Assembly (NCBI GenBank): GCA_038363925.1
Contig: JAQQWL010000008.1
Span: 1,116,001-1,180,000 of the forward strand
Reading direction: 5' to 3'
Source: Apiospora phragmitis
Taxonomy: Eukaryota > Ascomycota > Sordariomycetes > Amphisphaeriales > Apiosporaceae
Length of the DNA: 64,000 nucleotides
Shown in pieces: positions 45,814 through 57,905 of this stretch. A program made the position numbers and the translations under genes. The first letter of the stretch is position 1; each line of letters starts with the position of its first letter. The notes under the pieces were generated by a model. That model searched no databases and was not told where the DNA came from. It was given only the letters and a program-made list of their open reading frames with translations.

Positions 45814-48442
45814 ATGTGGCTACTGGAGAACGAAGGCGAGGCTTTCGAGGGTACGGATGATCTATTTGCTGTGTTATTGCGCTGGTTGTACAGACGAACG
45901 TAGCTGACTCGATATGCAGGCAAGCGACTCTGGCTTAGGCCAGGCAAACGCTACCTTTTTGGCCGCACCGTCGCAGAACGTAAGATTGCCCCGAAACAGC
46001 TTGCCAACCCAATACCATCATATGCCACTGCTAACGACTGGCAAGCCGGACAGCTTGCGATAAAGGGCCCAAAAGCCAACACGGTATCGAGGAAACATGT
46101 CACCATTCAGGTCGATCCTGTTAGGGAGGGCGACTCGGTAAGTTCTCATCAATCATTGATTCTGTGGCAACTCTCCGCTAACATGTCTGTCTCGGTTCCA
46201 GCAATCTTTGTCCAGTCGCTCCAAGGTCACCGTCGAGGACCTCGGCTCCAAATTAGGCACCACGATCAACGAACACAAGATCAAGGGCGAAACATACGCC
46301 ATCAACCAAGACAGCAGCACGTTGCAGATGGGAAGCTTCCCTAAAAAATTCAAACTCACCTGGTTCCCAGTTGTCCTGAGCTATTCATTCACGAAGAAGC
46401 AACTTCTAGAGGACCCCCTGGGAAAGTTGCGACAGAACCTGGAACAGCTCGACATCAAGTTCATCTCCGAGTACGACGTCCGACAGACCACTCACGTCGT
46501 CTCAAGAAAGCGCAATACGTCCAAGGGGCTGCAAGCGCTCATTAACGGCCGGCATATTGTCGATTATACATTTCCTGAGGCCATCGTTGTCGCCGCGAGC
46601 CCTGAACGATCGGATGATGGCGTGGACAGGAGCATTTTGGAATCCGACTTCGACGGCAATTGGCCTGATGCTATGCAGCATTTGCCAGCTGCCGTTAACG
46701 AACCAACTTCCAGACCTTCTCAGGCATTTGCGCCAAATACAGCAAGGGCAGAGCTGTTTGAGGGTTACACATTCCTCTTCTACGACAGAGGCCAGTATGA
46801 CAGCTTGCTTGGCCCTATAACCAATGGCAAAGGCAAGGCTTTATTCGAAGAAGTGGTCCCACACGAAACAGCACCTGACGATTTTATTCGACGCGTTAGG
46901 GGTCTTGCAGGCGAAAAGGGGGCAGGGGTTAATGGCAATGAAGGCAGGGGCGCAGTGGTCGTCAAATTTCTACCACAGACTCCAACAAGCGAGGACATAC
47001 AGCAATGGTACTCCGAATTTCAGGCGGCTGTTGCTGTGGAGTTGGATCATCGCATGATCGACCAGAAGGAGTTTCTCGATGCTATTCTAGGCAGTGATGC
47101 TAGTGTGCTAAGGCGTCCACCTGAGGTTGCTGCGCCGAAACCACAGCAACCACCCCAACAGCCAGCCGTGCAAAGTCGGGCGACTTCCCAAGCTCCCGCA
47201 GATGCCGATGCTGAAGGGTCTGGTTCTGGTTCACAGCCAAGCATGACACGCAGACGACCTGTACGCGCGGTTACTAGCCGCTTCAAAGGCTTCGTCAGAG
47301 ATGACTCTAGCGATGACGAGATGCAGGATAGTATCGCTGATACCACAGCAGCTTCAGTTCCCGTACCTGCAAGCGCCGCGGAATCACAGGAAGGTCTTTT
47401 TGTATCACAAGAGGTAGCAACTGATGTGCCAGAGGAACCGGCACCAATGCCTCTGCGCTCTCAACGCAAGCGACCAGCTCCTGCTGTGGATCTAATGGAG
47501 GAATTCGCACCGGCCGCTGCACAGTTGAAACGCCGTCGTATAGAGGCCGGCGAGATTCCCGCAATACGGCCAAGCCAAAGCGCGAAGACTACAACTGAGC
47601 AACCTGCAGCGAAAAGCAAAGCAACCTCGAGGGCTGCCAAGAAAAATCAAGAGATTGACATCCTTGAACTGGCAAATAAGCATCGTGAAGAAGAAGACGC
47701 ACGTGCAGCTGCCGAGCGAGCAGAATTGAAGGTAGCGCCCGAAGATTTGGATCTGGCGGAGATACGTCGTTTACAGATAGAGGAGCCCATAGAGCTTCGA
47801 CAAGCAGCACCACTCGTACGATCGAGAGATCAGGACATCGCGGACGGGCGATGGGACCCCAGATGGAATGGGTTGAGGAACTTCAAGAGGTTCCAGCCGA
47901 AAGGCGCTGTTGGCGCTGCCCGACCACCACAACGTATTATCGTCGGATGTGACGAGGTGAAGGCCAAGACGGCCGGCATCGGTGACAACTACTGGCTTGA
48001 AGACAATGACTCGCAAAAGCGCAAGGAGAAGGAGAAGCGAAGCCAGAATAGCCATATGAGCACGCTGTCCACGTTCAGAGAGACCCAGAGCACAAGACGC
48101 AACAACACGGCTAGCCCTACACCACCTGCGCTAGGGCGCGCAGGTAGAGCAGATACCGCCGATGGCATGATGGATGACGACGAAGACGACGATCTCGTCT
48201 TTTCCACATCGCGGAGTAGAAGCACAAGAGGCGCGGCAACGCAGAAGACAAGCTCTGACCAGCCCTCGCAAAGGTCTCAGCGGACTACTCAGTCATCGTT
48301 ACGTACTTCGACGAAGCGGCCAGCTGCTGCGCCGCCTCCAAAGGAGCAGCCTGCCAAACGGTCGAAAACGGCTGCGGTTCCGGCAAGCGACGACGATGAT
48401 GAGAGCGAGGACGAGCTGCGGTTCCGGTTCAGGAAGCGATGA
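45814..48442 (+). CDS. nbs1: Nbs1-like DNA double-strand-break repair protein
   Basis: Nuclear subunit of the Mre11-Rad50-Nbs1 complex that senses DNA breaks and activates Tel1/ATM. Exons 45814-45850, 45920-46137 and 46202-48442 splice in phase to 831 aa with no frame break. The FHA domain is at the N-terminus: MWLLENEGEAFE, then GKRLWLRPGKRYLFGRT, then the phosphopeptide-binding NTVSRKHVTI and DLGSKLGTTIN. Tandem BRCT-like domains follow (about residues 115-330), with FISEYDVRQTTHVVSRKRNT and ALINGRHIVDYTFPEAI. The rest is disordered, rich in Gln/Pro and charged residues, with KR-type nuclear signals, and ends in an acidic-basic tail (DDDDESEDELRFRFRKR). The FHA+BRCT order and length are diagnostic. 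Confidence 0.9.
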
Positions 48443-48920
48443 TTCAATCACGGGGCATACTGTGATGGACAGGCGAACAAACAACTTATGCTGTATCAAA
48501 ACTAGATTGCCAATGGGTATCTATGCGTCTATAATAGTGCGTTAGCTTCCTATACCTGATCAACGATGCCATGTTGATACCAATACCAATGTCTATGCTT
48601 ATGCCCTTTCTATAACCATGATTTCAGAAACAAACTACGCTCTGTGCGCTTCAGGAGGACCCGGAACTAGGTCGGTTGTCTAGCCTGGACAAACGGAAAT
48701 TGACTGTTCCCAGGGCCACTCGACTCTGATAGCGACGCACCCAGTTGAGACGCATGACGTCTCGAACACATGAAGCCCTGCGCTGTGATCGTGCACAATC
48801 ATGAACCTTGTCCTGGAAGTGGTCTTCTACCACACTTGTGCGCCACCCCAAAAAGGAGCAAACCCGCCCAGGCTCGTTTCGCGTACACGTACAAACTTAT
48901 GGCTAGCTGTTTTGGTCGGC
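48443..48920. other. Convergent 3' flanks of nbs1 and the cytochrome b5 gene
   Basis: No gene seen. Confidence 0.6.
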
Positions 48921-50066
48921 TCAGTCCATGCTATCCATCTCGCTCTTCTTCTCCTCGCCCTCCTCGACCAGCATGCCGATCATGCAGCTCGCCAGCATGC
49001 CCTCGTAGTTGACCCACGGGTGGATCTCGCCGAACAGGCACGTCCCGTCGCGGCCGGCGGCGCGCAGCAGCTCGGGGCCGCCGCCCGGGTGGAAGGCGAC
49101 GTAGGGCGTGATGTTGTACACGCGGCCGCCCAGTGCGGTCCAGGCGTCCTTGCCGCGCCGGCCCGTCATGGTCCGGAGCTGGCTCGGCGTCACCTTGATG
49201 TAGGGCGTGCCCGCCGGCAGGTTTCGCAGGTCCGAGGTAGGCGACTGCGCCAGGCGCGCCCAGTCCAGCGGCGAGTGGCCCGGCTCCAGCATCACTTTGC
49301 GCGACGGCTTCGCCGGCTTGCTCGTGTGCGTCGGCGGCGGCGCGAGCGTCGAGCTGCCGGGCTGGCGCGCGGCGCGCGCGAAGCTGTTCGGGGCCGCGAG
49401 ACTGTTGCTGTTGCTGTGGTGCGACGTCGCGGCGGGGTTCAGGTTGTTCAGGGTCGGCGGGCGCGGGGGCGGCGGCATCATGGCGGCGGCCGAGGTCGCG
49501 GGCGAGGAGAAGGAGGGGTCGGGGATGATGGGCGCCGAGAAGGTCGGCGGCGCGGGCGGGGGCATGGCGGGGGCATTGCTGCGCGCTACGGCGGCGGCCG
49601 AGGCTGGCGGTGCCACGAGTTTAGGCGCGGAGGTGTTGGGTGATGGCGTGGGCGAGAGGGAGAGGGAGGGTATGCTGCCGTTGGGGTAGGGCTGCGAGGC
49701 GGGTGCCTTTGGTGTCGTTTGGGAAGGCTCCTCGACTGTAGGCGGCTTCGCCGGGCTAGAGTTCACGGGTCTCGACGGCGCAATCTGATCCACTGGTTTC
49801 CGGCTAGACGACGCGGAGGCGCCATCGTCGGCAGATGTGGTGGTGATGGTCACCGGCGATTTGACTTCTTCTTCACCACCTTCCTGTTCTTGACCAGCGC
49901 GGGGCACGCCATCATGATCTCGCGGGGGCTGATCGATCTGTGGAGGACGGGGGTAGGAGGACCAGAGGCTAGCGAACCACCTCTGGAGAAATGGAGGCCG
50001 GCTGAATACGACCCAGACGACGGGCGCCAGAACGAGGGATAGACCAACGAGAGCCATTGTCGCCAT
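48921..50066 (-). CDS. Membrane-anchored cytochrome b5-domain protein (Irc21-like)
   Basis: A single open frame of 381 aa. An N-terminal membrane anchor (ALVGLSLVLAPVVWVVF) is followed by about 230 residues of Pro/Ser/Ala-rich linker and a C-terminal cytochrome b5-like heme domain. The heme region reads ALGGRVYNITPYVAFHPGGG, with the axial-His motif HPGG, and the second His in FGEIHPWVNYEGM. Proteins with this short C-terminal b5 form are Irc21-like electron carriers; the redox partner is not evident. It ends near SEMDSMD, convergent with nbs1. The opposite strand carries a long antisense frame caused only by GC-rich codon use. Confidence 0.85.
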   Translation of the reverse strand: MATMALVGLSLVLAPVVWVVFSRPPFLQRWFASLWSSYPRPPQIDQPPRDHDGVPRAGQEQEGGEEEVKSPVTITTTSADDGASASSSRKPVDQIAPSRPVNSSPAKPPTVEEPSQTTPKAPASQPYPNGSIPSLSLSPTPSPNTSAPKLVAPPASAAAVARSNAPAMPPPAPPTFSAPIIPDPSFSSPATSAAAMMPPPPRPPTLNNLNPAATSHHSNSNSLAAPNSFARAARQPGSSTLAPPPTHTSKPAKPSRKVMLEPGHSPLDWARLAQSPTSDLRNLPAGTPYIKVTPSQLRTMTGRRGKDAWTALGGRVYNITPYVAFHPGGGPELLRAAGRDGTCLFGEIHPWVNYEGMLASCMIGMLVEEGEEKKSEMDSMD

Positions 50067-51309
50067 TGCAGTGTGGTGGTGGGCGTGGGTTCTGCTCCCA
50101 GTTCAACGTCGATAAACGAAGAAATTATGCATGGGGGGTGTGCACGCTTGCCGGGCTGAGGATGGAATTGTCTCCCCACCCTCGAATGATTGCGACGGGT
50201 GGAAGTCGGTGTCTGTGGTTTAGCGTCATTTGACAGGCAGGGTTAGGCCTGGCACGCTGGAAATACCGCCTGCTCGCTTTACATCAAAACAGTCATCTAA
50301 TCACTGCTTACCTATTTATTAAGGCGGATGAATTTACATATGATATCAATGCCAGACATGCATGAACCTGCACTACGTTGTACATATCGAAAACTGGTCG
50401 GGCTGGCGACTTCACTAAACTAGCACTGTCGAACCACCACCATCACGAATGAGCAAACCCTCAGCCCTCATCCAGGTTTCTACGGGCGCCAGCAGGTCAG
50501 GTGTGAGCATACCTACCTCTCTATTGGTACCGAAGATGCAAGTGTGCTGAAGCCGAAATTGTTCAGCAGAGTTCACGATGGGCTTACAGATCTCGGGCCG
50601 GGCCTATATCCCAACTTCTTATGGCCCCCAACTTCCAAGTGAGAATGGCACGAGAACCATCCGATATCAAGCCCCAAGAACCTGCATATGATGCGCTAGG
50701 TGACCATTTCCCCCCAATGGATAACTCGCTCCCGCATTTCATTCCCTGTGCTGGGATTTCCCAGAGTGCGGGGGACAGCAGCACAAAATGATGTAGGAAA
50801 TCCGCATGAATAAACAAATCTCGCTGCACCAGCGAAACCGCTGGTTTGCGGTTTTGGCGGTGACTAAAATAAGACATGGGCATAACGGCCATCCAGGATT
50901 GCGTGCTGTCTGGGCTTGGGTTGTTTACTTGGAGAAATACTGTCTTGGAATCCTTCCTGTCCAATACTTACTTACCTATTAATCAATTCTCGTGTTTGAG
51001 GCCATCATCAACTCCTGATCGTATATAAATCGATAATTCTAATCCCATCCCATTAATTTCGGGTCATGTCAATCTCAGTGACAGGCCGCCTTGCCAGATT
51101 CAGGGACTGCCCCCGCTACGCTTGAGCCCGGAAACCCTTTTGGAGAGCGACCGACATTGAAGTCCACACCTGCAACTTCCCTCCTACAAAACCGGAAGTA
51201 CTTGGCCGCCAACTTTAGTACTGGTTTGTACCTTTTTGGGTTTTGGTTTTGGGCCTTGAGTTGAGACGACTTCGATTCGACTCGACTCGCCGGCCGACCG
51301 GGAAGAAAG
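50067..51309. other. Divergent intergenic region
   Basis: Promoters of the b5-domain gene (-) and the coiled-coil protein (+). A minus-strand frame at 50584-50964 has no recognisable content. A pyrimidine-rich and GACTCGACTC-type leader lies just before 51310. Confidence 0.5.
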
Positions 51310-53958
51310 ATGCGCGCTCTCAACCCAAACGTCTCCAAACTCACGACAGTAAAGGAAGACGACAATAAGCTCACTCAACCCAAACTGAGGTCTGTCAGCA
51401 GCAGGAGAAGCATAGTTCCCTCGACCGCTTCATCTTCCCGCTCTTCATCGGCTCCTACCGCCAGTGCACTACCAGCAACCTCCTCTTTGACCTCCAAGCC
51501 CCGCCCATCGTCGCGCCAATCTGCCGTCTCCAACTCGACGCTCACGGCTGCCACCACCAACAACAACAACAATACTAGCAGGAAGCCGGGCGCTCTAAAA
51601 CAACAAGCCCCAGCGGCCGACTCGCAGCGCCCGCAACGAACTTCGACATCTACAACCTCGCGACCTCCCGTAATTACGACCACTGTCACCAGAAACCCCC
51701 GTCTTGCAGCTGCAGCAGCTGCGAAAACACCCGCCCGTCGACCTGCGCCCCTGAATCTCAGCTCTGCCCATCGAAGACCTCCGCACCGGAGAGCAGCCCT
51801 GCAGTCGTTCTCTCGCCAGCCTCGACCACCTCCAACAGGTCCCGCACCTCCTCCTCTTCGCATGCTACCACGATACCGGCGCTGAGATCGAGAGATCAAC
51901 ATGCTCCACAAATGACTCAACATTCTTCCATATCAAAAGCAGGAAGGATGCCCATCGACCGAACGTCGGGCACGAATAACAATGGCACACCACGCATGCC
52001 TACTCTCAGTGCCAGTGCTGCCCGAGGGTCGAGTAGCAGGGTGCCGTTGACGCCCAAAATTGCCTCCAAAGCGCCCCAGGGAGCAACAGCCCCTGTCAAC
52101 GCCCGTACACCGCTTTCGCGGACGCAGGCACGACCTCCGATTGCCGGCTCCGTCGCCAATGGCTCGACTCGGACGACTACGCAGCCGGATGACGATACTC
52201 CTTCTTATCTCAGCAGCAACATCACACCGCGATCCGGGAAGAGACAGAGTCGGGTAGACAGCACGAGTACGACTCCCAATGGTACCCCAAACCCTGAACG
52301 GAGCGCCGACACGTGGGACCACGATGTCCGGTCTGGTCTGGGTGTCTCGCTCTCACCTTTGCATGGGGAGTTCCCCAAAAGAGCCCAAGTTACATTCAAA
52401 TCAATACCGACCGAGGCGAAAGGGCAACCGCGGCAAGGAGCTCAGAATGACCTCGACGCCAAGTTCTTCTACGCCAGTGACGCGAAGGGCACCCAACACC
52501 ATCAGCAGGCTCCGGTGTCGAGACCGGTATTGGCTAAAGCCCCAACCTTCTTCCATGCCAATGGGAGTACTGTCGACAATAAGGCACACCACCAGCCACC
52601 TGCATCACCTGCCATGACACATACTTCGTCGCAGGATAGTCCGTCCGGCAAGTTTATGTATGCCAATGGCTTGCCCGAGATTCCCACGAGTCACCCAGGC
52701 GGTTCATCTCGGCCTGGCTCCGTGATTTCCACAACTTCAAGGACTACAGCTACAAGTAGACCTAGACCAGGCTCGCAAGAAATCTCTCCAGCCCAACGAC
52801 CGATGTCTCCCATCAAGTCTGGCCAGCAACCTTCATTGGCACAAACGAGAAACAACAACCTCCCTTCGCTGGCGAACAGTCGCCCACAGGCGGCCTCACC
52901 ACCACAGCTTGGTCCCCTCTCCATCAATGCTGCGACGGTCAAGTACCACTACATCTCGTAAAAGCCACTCGCGCTCCAGCAGCATGGTGTCGGGGAGCTT
53001 GGTTATGGGAGAACCACCAAAGAGAAATTCATGGATGACTTCATCTGGGCCGGCGTCGCCTTCGATCGATGCGGCCTTGAACCCTCCCCCGTTGACGTTA
53101 GCCTCGATAATACAGGCTGCCGAGGACTTTGCAGACCCCGACGAATCTATGTCAACGGTAGACGATGCCCAGTCCGAGACGCACTCGGATATCCAGAGCC
53201 CTACGAAATCTGCACACGAGGGGGATCCCGTGAATGACCTCGTTGCCAATGCCCGGCGCGAGCGTAAGGTGCAAGATCTTCAAATCACCAATGCCTCTCT
53301 GGAAGCTATCAACCGTACCTTGGAACGGCAGCTTCGAAAGCAGACAGCAGAGTTGCGCCGGTTTAAGCGATTGTCTCGTGCTGGACGACTGTCCATGATG
53401 CCGGTTGCTGAATCCACTCAGACGGCTTCTGAGACAGGATCGACAAATGGCGGTGATGAACAGGATGTGTTATCTGATTTGAGCGAAGGGGAAGAGCCGA
53501 AAGTCGAACCAGAAGAGGACGATTCTTTGACGGATGACGACACAGCTTCCGATGATCAGGATCTCAGCGCTAGTATGCTGGAGGAGAAGGACGAAAAATA
53601 CGGACGAAAGGATGAAAAGCGTCTTCAACTCGACCTAACCAAGCATCAACAACTCTTGATCGATTCGCAGAAGATCAACCAAAGCATTAAGCGATGCATG
53701 GACTGGACGGAAGAGTTGATAAAGGAGGGCCGAAAAGCGTTAGAGTACAGCGTGCGCCCCAGCGAAGTCGAGATTCCGGGTCCTCGTGTGCTAAATCCCG
53801 ACGATGAAGACGAAGACACCACGCAAAACAGCATCAGCTTCGACTTCAGTCCTGAGGACACCATCGACCTCGAAGACGAAGCCATGGGCCCCAACGCTCC
53901 CATAACACCGAGGCTGGCAGGATGGAATCAAGCTCCCAATCCCATGGACCGCGTCTAA
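51310..53958 (+). CDS. Large low-complexity protein with a C-terminal coiled coil
   Basis: Three consecutive frames belong to one gene of about 880 aa. The start MRALNPNVSKLTTVKEDDNK is followed by Ser/Thr/Pro-rich sequence (Asn and Ala runs). The frame then shifts near 51769, where one C seems missing in a C-run (SSA should run into PSKTSAPESSP), and near 52913, where one base seems missing (PQLG should run into SPSMLRRSS). The C-terminal third has a strong coiled coil (RKVQDLQITNASLEAINRTL, then ERQLRKQTAELRRFKRL), an acidic segment and ends AGWNQAPNPMDRV. A short motif occurs three times: KFFYASD, TFFHANG, KFMYANG. I recognise no named family; it looks like a conserved ascomycete protein, possibly cytoskeletal, but that is only a guess from the coiled coil. 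Confidence 0.7.
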
Positions 53959-55122
53959 GAGACAGAATCCCCAATGGATGGCAGTCGGCTGGAACATCCG
54001 CATGGCTCTGGAAGCTCTACCGCGCCAACTTATATCGGGCGTTTTTTTTGTTTCTCTTTTCTCTTTTTACGTTTGGACATGATTCGGTCGGCATATCGGT
54101 CAGCATATCAGCATAAGGCGGCGACCCTGGCGTTCTACTTTGCATTCAGTGTTGCGGTCATCGATGAGGCGCACACTTTAGTTTTCCTTCTTTGAGCTCT
54201 ATCTTCTTTGTCGCATTATGTATCAGCAACTGGATACCCCTCATCTAGAAAAGATGAGACGGAAATGCGTTTTCTGTTTAATGCAATACATAGGCCAACG
54301 GACAAACCCCCGGTAACCAGCAGGGTCTGACCAATCTCCACCACGCGAGCAAGCAAGCCTGACACATCACATACACATACACATACACAAACCTGGATCG
54401 AATCAATTACTTGGCATATAGCTACTATTTCTTAGTGTTTAGATACCCCCCTTTTTTTATGCTGCCTGTCAGAAAGACGTGGTAAAGAGAGCAAAGATGA
54501 TGGCAAAGGATCAGCATAGAGCAGGGCTTGGGTCGTGCGTCAGGGGAGAGCGGGGTGGACGGTGAACGACATGAAGAAGGAGACCCTGCCCGGCCGCAAG
54601 GCGATTAGAGATATGAATGAGAGTACGGAGTAGACGGTGTATATGTAGACCCAGGTTGAAGAAGACGTATATACTGCTTTACTAGCCTAACACTCTCACA
54701 TTGTTTAGAATGAAAACTCTCGACTATGCCATTATTTTTGGGATGCCCATGAAGATGTAGAGTTCCGGGAAGCAGTTGTGAAAACGGTCGCTGAAATTCG
54801 AATGGGTCAACAGTTATTCTTCCTACTCCTGTGCACAAGCGAGGTTCATCAATAGATCTGTAACCTATGTAGCTCTATACTTGGGCACTGATTAAAATTG
54901 TCGGTGAGGAGCGAGAGAGCATACCCGACCGGACTTTGGGTGGTCGAGACCCTGAACGACAGAGATGAAAGGGGCTCTACAGAAAAAAGGGAACCCGACC
55001 GCCGATCCGTCGCCCACCCTGATTTCATGACTCAATTTCCCACTATCCATTTTTAAGATGGTGAACATAACCACAATTACCAACAATTTCTTTCACCAAC
55101 AGTAATCATTGCTAAGGGTTTC
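53959..55122. other. Intergenic
   Basis: No gene. A CACATA microsatellite lies at about 54363-54390. Confidence 0.55.
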
Positions 55123-55212
55123 GGTCTTGTGGTTTAGTGGTATAATTCTCGCTTAGGGTTCACCCTGAAGCAACCATGCGAGAGGTCCCGGGTTCGATCC
55201 CCGGCAAGACCC
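55123..55212 (+). tRNA. tRNA-Pro (AGG) with an intron
   Basis: The acceptor stem GGTCTTG pairs with CAAGACC at the 3' end; the T-arm is CCCGGGTTCGATCCCCGG. The anticodon stem is CTCGC/GCGAG, and the loop begins TTAGGG, giving anticodon AGG. About 18 nt (TTCACCCTGAAGCAACCA) are inserted after position 37, the canonical tRNA intron site. The downstream T-run TTTCTTTT suits Pol III termination. CCA is not encoded, as normal in eukaryotes. Confidence 0.92.
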
Positions 55213-55775
55213 TTTCTTTTAACGACCGATGTCGTCAACTACCTTTTTGAGACTCAGATGTAATCAGATGCGACTGCGCTAAGTAAGTACTGAGGAAGAT
55301 CTGATGTAAGCATTTGTGTTGGATGGAGACTGCATCTTTTTTTGGTTGCTCAGAAGCTGTTGTCCGAAGGGTGGGGTCCACATGTGGTTGTCGACTTCCG
55401 GATAACTTGTAGCCTACGGAACGCGCGAAGCTACGCTCATCGGGCTCGTTATCAATGGGATCGTCGGCATCGTTATATTTCATTAGTATATCTATCTATT
55501 GGTTATGAGCTGACTCATTTGTGTCTCGCTATTTAGTACCTGTATTTGCACCTTTCGTCAAGTCATCGAACATGTATCTACCTGCCTCCAACTGCCGGGC
55601 GGGTTAATCTTTATGTGATTGGGGGAGGGCGCATGCCGGAGTGAGCAGAGCGGCTCAAGAGAAGCGAGCAGTACTGTAAGGCTCTGTCAGATGCGCCCTC
55701 AATTTTATCCTTCATCCTTCAATTGCACACTTCAACTCCCTCCAACGCCGTGCCATCAATTCGTGGAAAGATAAT
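55213..55775. other. Intergenic, HET-gene promoter
   Basis: No gene seen. Confidence 0.5.
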
Positions 55776-57632
55776 ATGCGTCTGATCGCTGTTGATTCGT
55801 TTGTCGTCAGGGAATTTGTTGGCGACGATGCGCCGCCATATGCTATTCTCTCCCACACCTTGGGTCCCGAGGAGGTTACGTTGCAAGACATGCAAGCTGA
55901 GTTCGGTGGAGGCAACGAAGAGCAGGATCCGGCGAATGCCCCATCGAATTCCAGAGCATCGCGCAAAGAAGGCTTTCGAAAAATCGAGTATACGTGCCAG
56001 CAAGCTGCTGTAGAAAGCCTCCAGTGGGCGTGGGTGGACACCTGCTGCATCGACAAGACTAGCTCGGCGGAACTGAGCGAGGCTATCAATTCCATGTACC
56101 GATGGTACAACCAAGCCAAGATCTGTTATGCGTATTTGCTGGATGTGACGCTAGATGGCGTAACAGGGCCTTGCCCGGATCCGCAGACAACGACAACTGA
56201 TACCGCAAGCCGGTCGAGTTCGAGCATCTCGAGCCCCGAAGACCTCAATGATGCCATCAGGGGCTCGCGTTGGGTGACACGGGGGTTCACACTTCAGGAG
56301 CTACTTGCACCCAAAGAAGTAATCTTCTACAACGCCCAGTGGACCATGATAGGCAACCGTAACGATACGTTGCGAGCGACACTGGCCAGCGCGACTGGGA
56401 TCGATTACGGTTGCCTAGGATCAGGCGACCATGCCAGACTAGCATACTACAGTATTGCCGAACGCATGTCTTGGGCGTCCCGTCGGAATTGTACGCGGAC
56501 AGAGGATGTCGCGTATTGCTTGATGGGTCTTTTCGACATCAACATGCCCATGCTGTATGGGGAGGGCAAGAAAGCCTTTGTTCGGCTCCAGGAAGAAATT
56601 CTGAAAGAAACCGAAGACCACTCCCTGTTTGCTTGGGCCGTTGCAGAAGGCAGCGACCGAGCTTGGTGTCCAAGCAGTATCTTTGCTGAGTCTCCATCTG
56701 ACTTCGCTGGATGTGGAAACATTAAACAACCAAACACTCCCAGCAGTGGCCTGTCGGCCATGACTAAGCTTGGACTATCAGTTGATCTCGGTGAAACAGT
56801 TCGTCCTACCGGACACGAGCCTCATTATTTGTGTTATGAGTCTTATGGGATGCTTTACTATACGCTCGACTGTTTCGTTGATGGCCCCAACGGAGAAGAT
56901 GCATGGGTCAAAATTGCGCTGCTGCCGGTCACCTCAGGGATCACTCATCATGACAACTCTCTACCGAGTTTCTGTCGCCTTGCAATCCCTGGGATTGAAT
57001 ATGAGCAATGTTCCCGCATGCGAAAGGATCATCAAGGGCAGAGACGAGTTTACATCCGCAAGGACTTATCGCTACACGAACGCAATGTCTTCCACCATGG
57101 TAGCATCTCTTTTGAGGGGTTATATGCGTGTAATCTGACTATGACCTACCAGAGAGATGAAAGTCCTGGGTTCCTGACGGATAAGACGCTTAATGACCGT
57201 GGCGGGATTGTCAAGATTCTAATGGATCCCTGGACAACCGAAACAGTGAAATGGAGTATGACCCAGTTCAGAGCGCGGTCGGTAGACTACTGCACCGTGG
57301 GTATCGGACTGGGACCAAACAAGCTTTCCTTCTACGTCGGCGAGGGCAAGATAGGCGCCCCCTCTCTGCAAGTTGCGGTCTTCGATCAGCCTCAAAGGCC
57401 TCAAAATTCAATAACGACCTGTGTCAACTATAGAAACAATCCTGGGCGACTAGCGTATAAACGGTTCACCTTGGGAGAACGGACGTACAGAGCGGAACTA
57501 TTTCACGACAACAATCCCTCAACTTATGGTAGCTACTGGCGTTTGCATCTGCTAGTGAGGTTTTCGCTAGTCAAGATCACAATGACTTCTCCGCTAGCGC
57601 ATAGGTTGTCCAAGATGGGCAGTAGGAATTGA
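55776..57632 (+). CDS. HET-domain protein (HET-E-type incompatibility family)
   Basis: A single intact frame of 618 aa. The N-terminal HET domain reads PPYAILSHTLGPEEVTLQDM, then FRKIEYTCQQAAVESLQWAW, the conserved VDTCCIDKTSSAELSEAINS, MYRWYNQAKICYAYLLDV, and RGSRWVTRGFTLQELLAPKE. The family's next block, AERMSWASRRNCTRTEDVAY and CLMGLFDINMPMLYGEGKKA, is complete. No NACHT, WD40 or ankyrin part follows; the C-terminal ~330 residues show no recognised domain. HET domains trigger cell death in vegetative incompatibility; a role in this gene is inferred from family only. There is no intron and no frame break. It lies between a tRNA and an acetyltransferase, an accessory-type setting. Confidence 0.92.
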   Translation: MRLIAVDSFVVREFVGDDAPPYAILSHTLGPEEVTLQDMQAEFGGGNEEQDPANAPSNSRASRKEGFRKIEYTCQQAAVESLQWAWVDTCCIDKTSSAELSEAINSMYRWYNQAKICYAYLLDVTLDGVTGPCPDPQTTTTDTASRSSSSISSPEDLNDAIRGSRWVTRGFTLQELLAPKEVIFYNAQWTMIGNRNDTLRATLASATGIDYGCLGSGDHARLAYYSIAERMSWASRRNCTRTEDVAYCLMGLFDINMPMLYGEGKKAFVRLQEEILKETEDHSLFAWAVAEGSDRAWCPSSIFAESPSDFAGCGNIKQPNTPSSGLSAMTKLGLSVDLGETVRPTGHEPHYLCYESYGMLYYTLDCFVDGPNGEDAWVKIALLPVTSGITHHDNSLPSFCRLAIPGIEYEQCSRMRKDHQGQRRVYIRKDLSLHERNVFHHGSISFEGLYACNLTMTYQRDESPGFLTDKTLNDRGGIVKILMDPWTTETVKWSMTQFRARSVDYCTVGIGLGPNKLSFYVGEGKIGAPSLQVAVFDQPQRPQNSITTCVNYRNNPGRLAYKRFTLGERTYRAELFHDNNPSTYGSYWRLHLLVRFSLVKITMTSPLAHRLSKMGSRN

Positions 57633-57905
57633 CAAGGATAACCCAACAGGATATGAGCATATTTTCTGAGGAATTTACATAGTCAGAGCGGTCACCAATA
57701 GTGTCAGACAAGCGGTCGAAATGAACTATGATGTATGATAACACACAATCTCTGGCAATGGGGTCCGCGCTGGCGTTGACATCATACCGGCTCGGTTTGC
57801 TACCAGAGGCCATTGACAATGGCGACGATCAGGTTTCCCGAAGAGTGTATATGTATGACATTGGAGTTAGCATCTTGGATGACAGTCCATATCGGCAATA
57901 ACGTG

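Noticed and set aside
48801..49643. 280-codon plus-strand frame, Arg/Gly-rich
   Set aside because: Antisense shadow of the GC-rich Pro/Ala/Ser linker of the cytochrome b5-domain gene.
50584..50964. 126-codon minus-strand frame
   Set aside because: No homology features; lies in a divergent promoter region.
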